From NCBI RefSeq assembly GCF_051131705.1, contig NZ_CP180316.1, positions 3,100,001 through 3,164,000 on the forward strand: a stretch of 64,000 nucleotides of DNA, given 5' to 3'. Under the pieces are notes generated by a model that worked only from the letters and a program-made list of their open reading frames with translations, was not told the DNA's origin and searched no databases. A program made the translations under genes and the position numbers. The first letter of the stretch is position 1. The number at the start of each line of letters is the position of its first letter. Source of the stretch: Arthrobacter_M sp030063245 (GTDB lineage: Bacteria; Actinomycetota; Actinomycetes; Actinomycetales; Micrococcaceae). Below are positions 17,180 to 26,068 of this stretch, piece after piece.

Positions 17180-18148
17180 GTGAGCGAAAAGTTCCTCACG
17201 CACTATCAGGTGCTCGGGATCCCGGCCACGTCGACGGAGCGGGAGATCAAGGCCGCGTACCGCAAGGCCGCCCGGCGGGCACATCCGGACCATGGCGGCG
17301 ATCCCGCGGCTTTCCTGCTGGTCACGGCGGCCTATGAAACGCTGATCGATCCGAAGCGCCGGGCCGCCTATGACCGCTCCTACGGTGCCGGCTCGCAGCG
17401 CCAGCCCGGCTGGTACCAGCACTCCTCGCCGCCGGGATTCCGCACCCACTCCCGGACCGCGGATGCTTTCAGCACCGGCACCGGCGCCCCGCTCCGCAAG
17501 CCGAAGGTTTCTGCCGCCGATCCCGCGATGTACGTTCCGCCGTTCACGGACCTCCCCGCGGGAGCGGAACCGCTGCTGCCGCTTTCCCGGGCGGCCCAGC
17601 AAGTCCATGGCGCTCCACGCAAACGCGGGCTGTTCGGTGCGCAGGCCCGGCTGGCGCGGGAGGCGAGAACCATCGCGCTGGCGATGCAGCAGATCCTCCC
17701 GCACATTCCGTCGTCGAGGATGGTCAACGGGCTGACCTCTCCCGCGGACAACGGCTATATCGACCACGTTCTGCTGGCCGGCTATCGGATGGTGCTGATC
17801 GGATCGATGCTGCTGCCCGAGGGCGCGTACCGCTTCAACGGGACCTCCCTGCTGCACGGCGGAAAGACTGTCGAGCCGCCTCGAATACTCCCCGCGGTGC
17901 GCGCCATGGCGCAGCTGTTCCCGGAATGCAATGTCACCGGCTGGATCTGCGTCCACAGCCCGGACGGAAACCTATATCAGCCGGTCATCGATTACACGCG
18001 CGGCTGTGAACCTGACGGCTCCCACCTGGTCAACGCGGTCAATGGTTCCCGGCTGGTACGCGAGGTCCGGCATTTCCTGGCCGCCGGCCCGGCTCCTAAT
18101 GTGGTCGATCTTTCCGTGCTCAGCCGGCTGCTGGGCGGCATGTACTGA
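17180..18148 (+). CDS. J-domain protein with uncharacterised C-terminal domain
   Basis: A 322-residue protein starting at GTG 17180. Residues 5-68 form a J domain (HYQVLGIPATSTEREIKAAY, then the HPD triad in RRAHPDHGGD, then AYDRSYG), which would stimulate a DnaK-type chaperone. There is no zinc-finger or DnaJ C-terminal substrate domain. A linker to about residue 170 is followed by a globular part with GYIDHVLLAGYRMVLIGSML and FPECNVTGWICVHSP, somewhat like nuclease-related (NERD-like) folds, but I cannot confirm this. It stands alone after the folE operon. Confidence 0.8.
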   Translation: MSEKFLTHYQVLGIPATSTEREIKAAYRKAARRAHPDHGGDPAAFLLVTAAYETLIDPKRRAAYDRSYGAGSQRQPGWYQHSSPPGFRTHSRTADAFSTGTGAPLRKPKVSAADPAMYVPPFTDLPAGAEPLLPLSRAAQQVHGAPRKRGLFGAQARLAREARTIALAMQQILPHIPSSRMVNGLTSPADNGYIDHVLLAGYRMVLIGSMLLPEGAYRFNGTSLLHGGKTVEPPRILPAVRAMAQLFPECNVTGWICVHSPDGNLYQPVIDYTRGCEPDGSHLVNAVNGSRLVREVRHFLAAGPAPNVVDLSVLSRLLGGMY

Positions 18149-18290
18149 CGCGGTTCCGGAACGCGCCCGACGGCAGTGGGCCAGGCAAGGGTGCACATTC
18201 GACCGCCCGCGCCGGGAAATGCTCAGACGCGCGAGCGACGGCGGTGTCCAAAGGAAGCGCGCGGCAGACCCGCGGTCCCGGTACCGTACG

Positions 18291-18713
18291 TCACGGACCA
18301 GGGCTGCCGGTCGGCGGCTCATTCGCCGGCGCTGACCCAGGCCCCGGCACAGGCCCCGGCACGGAACCCGGCCCGGAACCCGGCCCGGAAATCGTCGGCG
18401 CCGGGGAAGCGGACGGGGCCGGCAACGGCGGGGACACCGGGGTCGACGGCGTTCCGGTCGCGGTTCCGGCGGGAGCGGACTCCGTCGCCGTTGGGGGCGT
18501 CGAACTCGACGTCGCCGTGCTCGGCACGGGTGCAGGCACGGGTGCGTGCGACGCCGGAACCGCCGGCTGCGGCTGATCCGTGCTGACGCTGCCTGCAGGG
18601 ACGGGACGGACAAAGAGGTACAGGACCAGCACCCCCATGAAAAGCAGGGCCAGCAGTATTGTCGAGGTCCGGACCCGGCCGCCGAGGACCGTGGCGGGCA
18701 GACTCCGGGGCAT
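18291..18713 (-). CDS. Small membrane-anchored Pro/Ser-rich protein
   Basis: A 140-residue protein: a short basic N-terminus, one membrane helix (about residues 18-36, TSTILLALLFMGVLVLYLFV) and an extracytoplasmic tail made almost only of Pro, Ala, Ser, Thr and Gly, ending in GPGSGPGSVPGPVPGPGS repeats. No domain recognised. Its ATG overlaps the stop of the MscS-type channel gene (TGATG), so the two are co-translated. It may be a wall-spanning or channel-associated protein, but that rests on location only. Confidence 0.65.
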   Translation of the reverse strand: MPRSLPATVLGGRVRTSTILLALLFMGVLVLYLFVRPVPAGSVSTDQPQPAVPASHAPVPAPVPSTATSSSTPPTATESAPAGTATGTPSTPVSPPLPAPSASPAPTISGPGSGPGSVPGPVPGPGSAPANEPPTGSPGP

Positions 18714-19699
18714 CAGCGTCCCCGGCCCGGGCCGCCTGAGGTGCCCGCCGCGGATGTCCCGTCACCAGTTTCGGTGGCTGCGCCGGCTGCACCTGCAGGC
18801 GGCCCCTCCCCGGGGGCCGCGGTTGCGGGTATGGCTGCCGCGAGTACCGCAGCCGCGCCGAGGCCCTCCCGGTTGAATGCCATAACCACTCTGGCACGAA
18901 GCTCCCGACCCACCTGGAACTGCTTGCCCGGCAGTGTGCGGGCCACCATTCGCACCGTCACCCGGTCAATTTCGATGCTTTCAACTCCCATCACGGTCGG
19001 CTCGTCAAGGAGCAGCGGCCGCAGCTGCTCATCCGCGAAGGCCGCCGAGCCCACGCGCCGCAGCACGTCGTTGGCGTGCAGCACATCCACACCGGCGGGA
19101 AGCGGAAAATCCACCACGGCCCGGGCCCAGCCACGGGACAGGTTGGTGACCTGGGCCAGCTGACCGTTCGGAACCACAACGACCTCTCCGTTGACGGTCC
19201 GCAGCCGGGTGACCCGCAGCGACACATCTTCGATGGTCCCGGTTGCGCCCTCGGCAAATCCCGCCGCCGAGATGCGGACCAGGTCACCAAAGCCGTACTG
19301 GCGTTCGGCAAAAATGAAAAAACCGGCAAGGTAATCACGCACCACCTGCTGCGCGCCGAATCCGATGGCCGCCGCGATCAGCGCGGTGGGCGCAGCAAGG
19401 CTCCCGATCGGGATGCCAAACCGGGCCAGGACCAGCAATCCGGTGATGAACCAGACCAGCGCAATGCTCAGCCAGACGAGGATCTGCGCGACCGAATGCC
19501 GGTACTTGCTCACCTCGGAGCGCACCAGGTCATCCGCGTCGGGCGAAACCGCGTCGATCCGGTCGGTGATTCCGTCGCCGGACCAGGTGATGAAACGGGC
19601 CAAAAGCATGGCCCCGAGAATCAGCAGGACGATTTCCAGACCATTGCTGCGGATCCAGACACCAATGTCCGCGAACTGCGCCCCCATCGTCGCCGTCAT
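18713..19699 (-). CDS. MscS-family mechanosensitive channel
   Basis: A 328-residue small-conductance channel that opens on hypo-osmotic shock. Three N-terminal membrane helices are visible (GLEIVLLILGAMLLARFI; AQILVWLSIALVWFITGLLV; the pore helix around APTALIAAAIGFGAQQVVRD). The cytoplasmic beta domain follows with VVVVPNGQLAQVTNLSRGWA, the MscS signature. The C-terminal 45 residues are Ala/Gly/Pro-rich. It is cotranscribed with the small Pro-rich protein at 18291-18713. Confidence 0.92.
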   Translation of the reverse strand: MTATMGAQFADIGVWIRSNGLEIVLLILGAMLLARFITWSGDGITDRIDAVSPDADDLVRSEVSKYRHSVAQILVWLSIALVWFITGLLVLARFGIPIGSLAAPTALIAAAIGFGAQQVVRDYLAGFFIFAERQYGFGDLVRISAAGFAEGATGTIEDVSLRVTRLRTVNGEVVVVPNGQLAQVTNLSRGWARAVVDFPLPAGVDVLHANDVLRRVGSAAFADEQLRPLLLDEPTVMGVESIEIDRVTVRMVARTLPGKQFQVGRELRARVVMAFNREGLGAAAVLAAAIPATAAPGEGPPAGAAGAATETGDGTSAAGTSGGPGRGR

Positions 19700-19723
19700 C
19701 GCAAATACTCCGCCTTGACCCTG

Positions 19724-20869
19724 TCAGTAGCGGAAGACGGCGGCGACCGGGCCGCCGCCGGGCAGATCGCCGTCGTCGACCGTATGCACCTGCCCACCTC
19801 CGGACAGCGTGCCGACGGCGGCCAGATCCAGCTGCTCGCAGGAGAGGTACTCAGTGTCCTGCCCGAGACTGATGACCGCGGGGCTGTCCGCGCCGATGCG
19901 CTGCCAGCAGCACGGATCCAGGAAAAGCGTTTCCACCCTTCCGTCCACCGCAGCCTGACCGATCATCTCCTCGTCCATCGAAGCCCGGCCGGTGCCCTGC
20001 AGCTGCCCGAACCCGTCGATCGCCCTCCGCTTCAGCCCGCTCAGATGCTCTTCGATCACCGGCCATGCCGCTGCGTGGAGCTTCTCGTCGGAAAGCTGAT
20101 CGGGGTTTTGCCGCACCGCCCCTACCACGTGCGGGTAGGTCCGCACTTCGCGGTAGATCCCGAGCATTTTTTCCAGCCCCACGACCACCATCGGCAGATC
20201 CAGCTCCGCCAGAATGTCATGCAGTCCCTTTCCCACGAGCTGCAGGAACCGCCGCACCTCATCGGTCTTGAAATCGTCCTCAGTGCCGCCATGGCCGAAG
20301 AAGACTGCTGCCCCGGAGGGACCGCCGGACAGCGAGCGCGCCACCGTGCCCGAGCGGGGCGCCCGGGGCTCCGAAACATCGCGGAGGCTGACGGGAATTT
20401 CACCGAGATCCATGTTCGAGACCCGGTCCCGGGTTCCCTCCAGCAACCGGATCTGGCGCTGACTGATGGTCAGCAGCAGGAAGCCGCCATCACCGGAAAT
20501 CACCGGCAGCAGCGGACTTATGATGAAGCGGTCCCCCACGGTTGCCAGCTCCGGCACATGGACCGGAACACGGAATTCGCGGTGCCAGCCCGGGCGCAGG
20601 AAAACCGCCAGACCGTCGCTCATGTACTGCCAGGCCCTGCCGTCCTCGTGCAGCGCCCATGCCGGGGCAAGAAGCGCGTCAATTTCGGTCTTGCGCAGGC
20701 CCTTGTCCGTCAGCGCCGATGTCACACCGGCCACCAGGTTCTTCCAGCTCAACGGATCGGCTTCCATGCCGCTGCCGGAACGATGCGTCGGCATGTAAAG
20801 AGACACGTAGATGCCGCCCTGATCGTGCCCGCTGAGCTCTTCGAGTTGGGTTCTGGTCAAATGATCCAT
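19724..20869 (-). CDS. BaeRF (bacterial archaeo-eukaryotic release factor-like) protein
   Basis: A 381-residue protein that resembles the baeRF families, bacterial relatives of eRF1/aRF1 proposed to act on stalled ribosomes or under stress. Features include LTRTQLEELSGHDQGGIYVSLYMPTHR near the start, GGFLLLTISQRQIRLLEGTR in the central strand region, and DLPMVVVGLEKMLGIYREV further on. The ATG at 20869 has a near-ideal site (GGAGGACAAG). Function in this organism is unknown. It is divergent from trmL. Confidence 0.75.
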   Translation of the reverse strand: MDHLTRTQLEELSGHDQGGIYVSLYMPTHRSGSGMEADPLSWKNLVAGVTSALTDKGLRKTEIDALLAPAWALHEDGRAWQYMSDGLAVFLRPGWHREFRVPVHVPELATVGDRFIISPLLPVISGDGGFLLLTISQRQIRLLEGTRDRVSNMDLGEIPVSLRDVSEPRAPRSGTVARSLSGGPSGAAVFFGHGGTEDDFKTDEVRRFLQLVGKGLHDILAELDLPMVVVGLEKMLGIYREVRTYPHVVGAVRQNPDQLSDEKLHAAAWPVIEEHLSGLKRRAIDGFGQLQGTGRASMDEEMIGQAAVDGRVETLFLDPCCWQRIGADSPAVISLGQDTEYLSCEQLDLAAVGTLSGGGQVHTVDDGDLPGGGPVAAVFRY

Positions 20870-21003
20870 CTTGTCCTCCGCATCATTCCTGCCCGGGACG
20901 AAAAGCAATAACGTCCCATGCCACTGACCCTAGCCACGACCAACGGCCAAGTACAGAGCCAGCCCGATCATGAAGCGAACGCAGCGGCACCTAAGATAGA
21001 GGG

Positions 21004-21471
21004 GTGTTCCGCATACTGTTCTATAGACCCGAGATTCCCGGCAATACCGGCAATGCGATCCGGCTGGCCGCAATAACCGGCGCCGAGCTGCATTTGGTGG
21101 AACCGCTGGGATTCGATCTCGAAGATTCCAAACTCCGCCGTGCAGGCCTCGATTACCATGACCTTGCCGTGTTGCACGTGCATAAGAATCTGCAGGACGC
21201 CTGGCAGGCGCTCGCCCCCGAACGTGTTTACGCTTTTACCTCCGACGGCGAATGCTCCTACACGCGGATCGAGTACCAGGCGGGCGATGTTCTGCTGTTC
21301 GGACCGGAATCCGTCGGGCTGCCGACGAGTGTGAAACAGGATGCCCACGTCACCGCCCGCCTCCGGCTGCCGATGCTGCCGACTTTGCGTTCGCTGAATC
21401 TTGCCAATTCCGCGTCGATCGCCGTTTACGAAGCGTGGCGCCAGCATGACTTCGCCGGGGCACAGCTCTGA
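21004..21471 (+). CDS. trmL: tRNA (cytidine/uridine-34 2'-O)-methyltransferase TrmL
   Basis: A 155-residue SPOUT methyltransferase that methylates the 2'-O of the wobble base in some leucine tRNAs. Motifs fit TrmL closely: RPEIPGNTGNAIRLAA, HLVEPLGFDLEDSKLRRAGLDY (split over two motifs), LLFGPESVGLP and MLPTLRSLNLANSASIAVYEA, which forms the trefoil-knot SAM site. Starts with GTG at 21004. Normal length for the family. Confidence 0.93.
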   Translation: MFRILFYRPEIPGNTGNAIRLAAITGAELHLVEPLGFDLEDSKLRRAGLDYHDLAVLHVHKNLQDAWQALAPERVYAFTSDGECSYTRIEYQAGDVLLFGPESVGLPTSVKQDAHVTARLRLPMLPTLRSLNLANSASIAVYEAWRQHDFAGAQL

Positions 21472-21536
21472 CCCGGTGAGCTGATTCCGCGGCCGCTGAC
21501 GCATTAACCCGCAATCCATCAAACGGAGGTATTCTC

Positions 21537-22337
21537 ATGTCCGCACGTGATCCTGGCCTGGCCTTCACCGACGGTGCCCTGCAGTTCGAGGCCTGGTCCG
21601 ATCAGCTGTGGGATCCGATGGGGTACGCCCTGGCATCGGCAGCACAGCTTCAGCCCGGTGAGCGGGTCCTCGACGCCTGCTGCGGCACGGGCGCCGCAAC
21701 AGTCCCGGCCGCGGCCGCCGTCGGGCCCCAAGGTTCCGTCGACGCCGTCGACCTTTCCACCGGTCTGCTGCGCCTCGCCGCCGCCCGCGTCGGCGCGGCA
21801 AAGCTGCTGAACACCACGCTGACCGAAGCGGACGTCACGCAATGGCGCGGGCACCGGATTTTCGATGCCGTGCTTTGTTCCTACAGCATGTTCTTCTTCT
21901 CAGACATGGAGGCCGGAGTGGAGCATCTGGCCGATATGCTCCGCCCGGGCGGCCGGTTTGTCACCAGCACTTGGCTGGCCGGTGCGCTGGAACCCTTTGC
22001 CGGACGCATCCTCCAAGCCGCCGTCACCGAACGTCCGCGGCTGGAAGGCATCCTCCCCCGGCCCAACCGGAACATGGATAAGGTCTCTTCGGCCGACGCC
22101 CTCAAGAACTGGCTGCAGGACCGCGGCCTTACCGATGTCACCGTCACCGAGCGCACATTGTCCCTGACCGTCGACGACGAGATGGCGTGGACGTTGGTTA
22201 TGGGCAGCGGCTGGCGGACCTACCTGCCGCGGGACCCGGAAGCCATCGAACGGGTCCGGAAGCTCTTTGTCCGTTCGGTGGGGCCGCAGGTGGAAATGAA
22301 CTCGGATTCGCTGATTGGTGTGGGATACCGTCCCTAG
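21537..22337 (+). CDS. Class I SAM-dependent methyltransferase
   Basis: A 266-residue methyltransferase. The SAM-binding motif I is VLDACCGTGAATVPAA near residue 45, followed by VDAVDLSTGLLRLAAARV (motif II) and FDAVLCSYSMFFFSDME (motif IV), with DMLRPGGRFVTSTW after it. It resembles UbiE/small-molecule methyltransferases; the substrate is not predictable. ATG at 21537 has an ACGGAGGT site. Spaced 65 bases from trmL. Confidence 0.85.
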   Translation: MSARDPGLAFTDGALQFEAWSDQLWDPMGYALASAAQLQPGERVLDACCGTGAATVPAAAAVGPQGSVDAVDLSTGLLRLAAARVGAAKLLNTTLTEADVTQWRGHRIFDAVLCSYSMFFFSDMEAGVEHLADMLRPGGRFVTSTWLAGALEPFAGRILQAAVTERPRLEGILPRPNRNMDKVSSADALKNWLQDRGLTDVTVTERTLSLTVDDEMAWTLVMGSGWRTYLPRDPEAIERVRKLFVRSVGPQVEMNSDSLIGVGYRP

Positions 22338-22612
22338 CCGCGCGTCGGTGCGGGCCGCTGTGTCTACCGGCGACCCTGCCGGCGTCTGCGGATAATGTGC
22401 TCCCATCCGCACCTGCTCCGGCTCCGAATAACTACCGGAAGCAAAAATATCCGGACAGCTGATCCGGCGAGCACCGGAATCGAGGCAAGCGCATGTCGGC
22501 CGATCTTCAGCGGCGCAAATCGCAGCCAGGTTCCGCACACCCACACGCGCGCAGTCACCTCACGGCCTCTCATCCCCCGGGTCGACCCCGTTGGCCATTA
22601 TGCTTGACCTTA

Positions 22613-23233
22613 ATGGATACTCCACGAACTGCACGGCTGCCCGATCCGCCCCGGCAACTGCAGACACCCGACGATGCCGGCAACTCCGAGCGGGACAACC
22701 TCGCCCGGCTCATCTCGCTGACCGCGACCGGTGATCAGAGCGCCTTTGCGCAGCTCTACCAGCTCACCGCGAAGCGCGTTTACGGGATGGCACGGCGCGT
22801 CCTGATTGACGCGAATTTGGCTGAGGACACCACCCAAGAGGTCTACCTTCAGCTGTGGCAGTCTGCCGCCAAATATGACCCTGCCGCGGGCAGTCCCTTG
22901 GGGTGGTTGATGACGATTGCGCACCGCCGGGCGGTTGATAAAGTGCGATCGACGCAGAGCGCGACGGACCGCGAGGCCCGTTACGGCGCCACCAGCCATG
23001 TGATCGAGCACGACGACGTCGTCGACACGGTTAATGAGCGGCTCGACGCCGAGTCAGTGGTGAAGTGCTTAGCCACCCTGACTGTTACACAGCAGGAATC
23101 CGTGAAACTGGCCTACTATGGCGGACTGACCTATCGGGAAGTCGCCGAAAAACTTGGCGCCGCGGTGCCCACCATTAAGTCCCGCATCCGGGACGGACTA
23201 TTACGGCTGAAAACCTGTCTGGAGGTGGGTTGA
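22613..23233 (+). CDS. sigK: ECF RNA polymerase sigma factor SigK
   Basis: A 206-residue group 4 sigma factor. Region 2 is LYQLTAKRVYGMARRVLIDA through LAEDTTQEVYLQLWQSAAKY; SPLGWLMTIAHRRAVDKVRS follows. Region 4 is LTVTQQESVKLAYYGGLTYR plus EVAEKLGAAVPTIKSRIRDG. The sequence and the RskA-type anti-sigma gene one base downstream identify it as SigK. The ATG at 22613 was preferred over a longer upstream frame of unlikely composition. Confidence 0.92.
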   Translation: MDTPRTARLPDPPRQLQTPDDAGNSERDNLARLISLTATGDQSAFAQLYQLTAKRVYGMARRVLIDANLAEDTTQEVYLQLWQSAAKYDPAAGSPLGWLMTIAHRRAVDKVRSTQSATDREARYGATSHVIEHDDVVDTVNERLDAESVVKCLATLTVTQQESVKLAYYGGLTYREVAEKLGAAVPTIKSRIRDGLLRLKTCLEVG

Positions 23234-23234
23234 G

Positions 23235-24101
23235 ATGAACGGACAAGCCATCAACAGCAATCAGTTCGCTGAGGATATCGCGACGGACCTCGCCCAGGGC
23301 AGGGTTATGGAGCTGGCGGAGATATACGCGGTGCACGCCGTGACCGACGCTGAGCGGGCGGAAATTGACGGGTACATTTCATCCGCACCCCACGAAATCC
23401 GGCACGGCTTTGAAGACCGGGTCCGGCAGGCCAGCGAAGCCCTCGCCGCCGCATACGCCACGGACGAAGCCGAACCGCCGGTAGGGCTGCTGGACAGTAT
23501 CCTGGCTCAGCTGCCGCCGGCTGCCGCGGCAGCCGGCGCGTCGGAGGCTCCGGCTCCCGGCGCCGATGCGTCTGACACCGGGGCGGATGCTTCCTACACC
23601 GCCGGCACATCCGATGAATTGTCCGCCCGCCGGGAGCAAAAAGCCGCTCGGCGCGGTCTCTCCTCCGGGCGGCGCTGGCTGATCGGTGTGGCGGCGGCGG
23701 CAGCCATCGTCATCGGCGGTGTGGGTGTAGGAACAAATATTTTCAACAGCCAGGATCCCACCCGGCAGATACTTAACGCCGCCGATCTGCAGACCAAGAA
23801 GATTGAATTTCCGGCAGGTGGAACGGCCACCTTGGCCATTTCGGGGTCAAAGGACGCCGCGGTGGTGACCATGGAGAACGTTCCCGACCCGCCGGCCGGC
23901 AAGGTCTACCAGATGTGGCTGATCCCCAAAAATGGCACCGCGCCGGTCTCCCAGGGCACCGTGGACGCAGAAGCATTGTCCAAGGCAACAACCATCAAGG
24001 GCGTGGACAGCTCGTCCGCGTTTGCCATCACAGTGGAACCCGCGGGAGGCTCCGTCGGCCCAACGATGCCCACGGTCGCATCGCTCCCGCTCAACAGCTA
24101 G
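23235..24101 (+). CDS. rskA: Anti-sigma-K factor RskA
   Basis: A 288-residue membrane regulator of SigK. Residues 10-90 form the cytoplasmic sigma-binding part (LAQGRVMELAEIYAVHAVTD). A single helix near 150-170 (WLIGVAAAAAIVIGGVGVGT) crosses the membrane. The outside domain has KVYQMWLIPKNGTAP, the RskA/SpoIIAB-type signature. A signal sensed outside probably triggers proteolysis of RskA and release of SigK, as known in mycobacteria. It starts one base after the sigK stop. A low-complexity Ala/Asp linker lies at about 95-135. Confidence 0.9.
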   Translation: MNGQAINSNQFAEDIATDLAQGRVMELAEIYAVHAVTDAERAEIDGYISSAPHEIRHGFEDRVRQASEALAAAYATDEAEPPVGLLDSILAQLPPAAAAAGASEAPAPGADASDTGADASYTAGTSDELSARREQKAARRGLSSGRRWLIGVAAAAAIVIGGVGVGTNIFNSQDPTRQILNAADLQTKKIEFPAGGTATLAISGSKDAAVVTMENVPDPPAGKVYQMWLIPKNGTAPVSQGTVDAEALSKATTIKGVDSSSAFAITVEPAGGSVGPTMPTVASLPLNS

Positions 24102-24118
24102 CACGTTCTCGGGCGACC

Positions 24119-24150
24119 CTTGACGTTGACGCAGCGTCAAGTTTTACAGT
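24119..24150 (+). promoter_or_regulatory. MerR-type promoter with 19-bp spacer and dyad
   Basis: TTGACG (24120-24125) and TACAGT (24145-24150) are good -35 and -10 elements separated by 19 bases, the over-long spacing typical of MerR-activated promoters. The spacer region holds the inverted repeat CTTGACG/CGTCAAG (24119-24125 and 24135-24141). It lies 70 bases upstream of the MerR-family gene and likely drives it. Confidence 0.75.
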
Positions 24151-24220
24151 GATCGTATGCCCGGATCAGGGCACAGCGGCCCTGCAGGGCGGCGGAAACC
24201 GGCGTGAAAGGGAGCCTGCT

Positions 24221-25033
24221 GTGAAGGCGCATGATTCGGTCCATACCCGAGCAGCGCGGACCATCCTAACGGCCGGGGCAGGCGCTACGGGATCCGACTG
24301 GCCCATTTCGGACGTGGCCAGGATGTCCCGGGTTTCCTCGCGGACACTGCGGCATTATGACGCGATCGGGCTGTTGACTCCGGCCAGGACGGATCCCAGC
24401 GGCCATCGGCACTACGGACCGGCGGAACTTCGTCGGTTGCAGCGAATTCTACTGCTGCGTGGGCTGGGCCTGGCACTGGACACCATTGCAGCGGTCCTGG
24501 CGGGCGAAACGGATGAACTCGAAGCGCTCCGCACCCAGCACGGCTGGCTGTTGGCCGAACGTGACCGGATGGCGCGGATGGCCGCGACGGTCGATTCGAC
24601 CATCAACGCATTGAGACGAGGAGAAACCATGAACGCCAACGAATTGTTCACCGGATTTGAAGAAAATCCTTACGAAGAGGAAGCCATTGCCCGCTGGGGC
24701 AAGGACGCCGTCGGACGGAGCAACGCTAAGTACGCGGCACTGTCCGCGGACGCCAAGCAGGGCATGGCGGACGAATCCGCCGCTATCAACGCCGACCTGG
24801 CCCGTTACCAGCGTGCCGGGTTGGCCGCCGACGACGACGCTGTCCAGACCGTCGTCGGGCGACACTACCGGTGGGTCTGTTTCCATTGGACACCGAATGC
24901 TCAGCAGTATGTGGGTCTGGGCCGGATGTACATCGACGAACCTCGGTTCCGTGCCGCCTACGAGACCGCCGGTGTGGACACGCAGTTCCTGCTTGAGGCC
25001 ATCACGGCCTACGCCGCCGGAAACCTCGCTTAG
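24221..25033 (+). CDS. TipA-like MerR regulator with TipAS effector domain
   Basis: A 270-residue activator. The N-terminal MerR domain spans about residues 25-95 (ISDVARMSRVSSRTLRHYDA, RHYGPAELRRLQRILLL), followed by a coiled-coil dimer helix. The C-terminal 134 residues are a TipAS domain (ELFTGFEENPYEEEAIARWG, VGLGRMYIDEPRFRAAYE), which in Streptomyces TipA binds thiopeptides. The GTG at 24221 has an AAAGGGAG site. An internal ATG at 24629 with its own AGGAG could give the TipAS domain alone. The only cysteine in the domain (WVCFHW) does not align, from memory, with the thiopeptide-linking cysteine, so the ligand may differ. Confidence 0.88.
   Translation: MKAHDSVHTRAARTILTAGAGATGSDWPISDVARMSRVSSRTLRHYDAIGLLTPARTDPSGHRHYGPAELRRLQRILLLRGLGLALDTIAAVLAGETDELEALRTQHGWLLAERDRMARMAATVDSTINALRRGETMNANELFTGFEENPYEEEAIARWGKDAVGRSNAKYAALSADAKQGMADESAAINADLARYQRAGLAADDDAVQTVVGRHYRWVCFHWTPNAQQYVGLGRMYIDEPRFRAAYETAGVDTQFLLEAITAYAAGNLA
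24619..24631 (+). promoter_or_regulatory. Internal ribosome-binding site and start for a separate TipAS product
   Basis: AGGAG at 24619-24623 lies five bases before the in-frame ATG at 24629. Translation from here gives a 134-residue TipAS-only protein. S. lividans tipA is known to produce such a short form from an internal start. Confidence 0.6.
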
Positions 25034-25083
25034 CGCCCGGCTCGGTGGGCGTCGGGCGCCCGTTGCCTCGGCGGGCACCGGAG

Positions 25084-26052
25084 TCAGCCCTTGCGGCGCT
25101 TTATTTCCTCGGTGGCCTGCGGCAGCACGGTGAACAAATCTCCGACGATGCCGAAGTCCGCGATGTCAAACACCGGTGACTCGGCGTCCCGGTTCACAGC
25201 AACAATGACCTTGGATGTCTGCATCCCGGATTTCTGCTGAATGGCCCCCGAGATCCCGGCCGAAATATACAGCTGCGGGGAGACCGTTTTGCCCGTCTGT
25301 CCCACCTGCGCGGAGTGTTCGATCCAACCTGCGTCGGTGGCGGCCCGGGATGCGCCGACGGCAGCGCCGAGGACGTCGGCGAGCTCCTCCACAGGCCCGA
25401 AATTACCCTCCATGCCGCGTCCGCCCGCCACGACGATCCGTGCCTCTGTCAGCTCGGGACGGCCGCTGGCGGGCTTGCCCGTGCGGTCAATGATCCGCGC
25501 GGCAAGGCTGGCCGGACCGAAAATCACGGATACGACCTCCACCTCCGGCGAGGCCGGTACAGCCGCTTCTTCGGCATGGACGCTGTGCGGCTTGACGGTG
25601 ATGACCGCAGTCGCCGTCGTCGCTCTGGCCGTCACAGTATATGAACCTGCCAGAACGGATTTTTGCACGTTCAGCCCCGCGTCGAGCCCCACAGCGTCGG
25701 AGATCACGCCGGCCGAAAGAGCGATGCCCACCCGCGCCGCGATTTCCTTGCACTCGGCGCTGTTCTCCAGCAGCACGGCCGCCGGTTGCAGCTGTGCGGC
25801 GACGTGGGTGAGGAAATCCGCCTTGGGAGCCACCAAGTATTCAAAAAGTTCGCTCTGCTCACACTGGTAAATCCTGCTGGCTCCGTGCGCACCCAGTGCG
25901 GTCAGAACCTCCCCTGACAGGGATCCGGCCAGCACCACCACGGGCTCCCCCACCGCGCGGGCCAGGGCCAGCAACTCCTGGGTGCTCTGGGGCAAAGCGG
26001 CGGCGCCCCCATGTGCGGAAGGCTGGTCAACAAAAACGAGAACTGCAGACAT
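25084..26052 (-). CDS. etfA: Electron transfer flavoprotein alpha subunit (copy 1)
   Basis: A 322-residue FAD-binding subunit. The N-terminal domain has the Rossmann-like half-fold; the C-terminal FAD domain shows RIVVAGGRGMEG, GAAVGASRAATDAGW, QVGQTGKTVSPQLYISAGIS and GAIQQKSGMQTSKVIVAVN, ending DFGIVGDLFTVLP. With the beta subunit upstream it shuttles electrons from acyl-CoA or other dehydrogenases to the membrane quinone pool. 16 bases separate the two genes. A second pair lies at 51491-53302. Confidence 0.93.
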   Translation of the reverse strand: MSAVLVFVDQPSAHGGAAALPQSTQELLALARAVGEPVVVLAGSLSGEVLTALGAHGASRIYQCEQSELFEYLVAPKADFLTHVAAQLQPAAVLLENSAECKEIAARVGIALSAGVISDAVGLDAGLNVQKSVLAGSYTVTARATTATAVITVKPHSVHAEEAAVPASPEVEVVSVIFGPASLAARIIDRTGKPASGRPELTEARIVVAGGRGMEGNFGPVEELADVLGAAVGASRAATDAGWIEHSAQVGQTGKTVSPQLYISAGISGAIQQKSGMQTSKVIVAVNRDAESPVFDIADFGIVGDLFTVLPQATEEIKRRKG

Positions 26053-26068
26053 GGCGGGTCCTTCAGGC

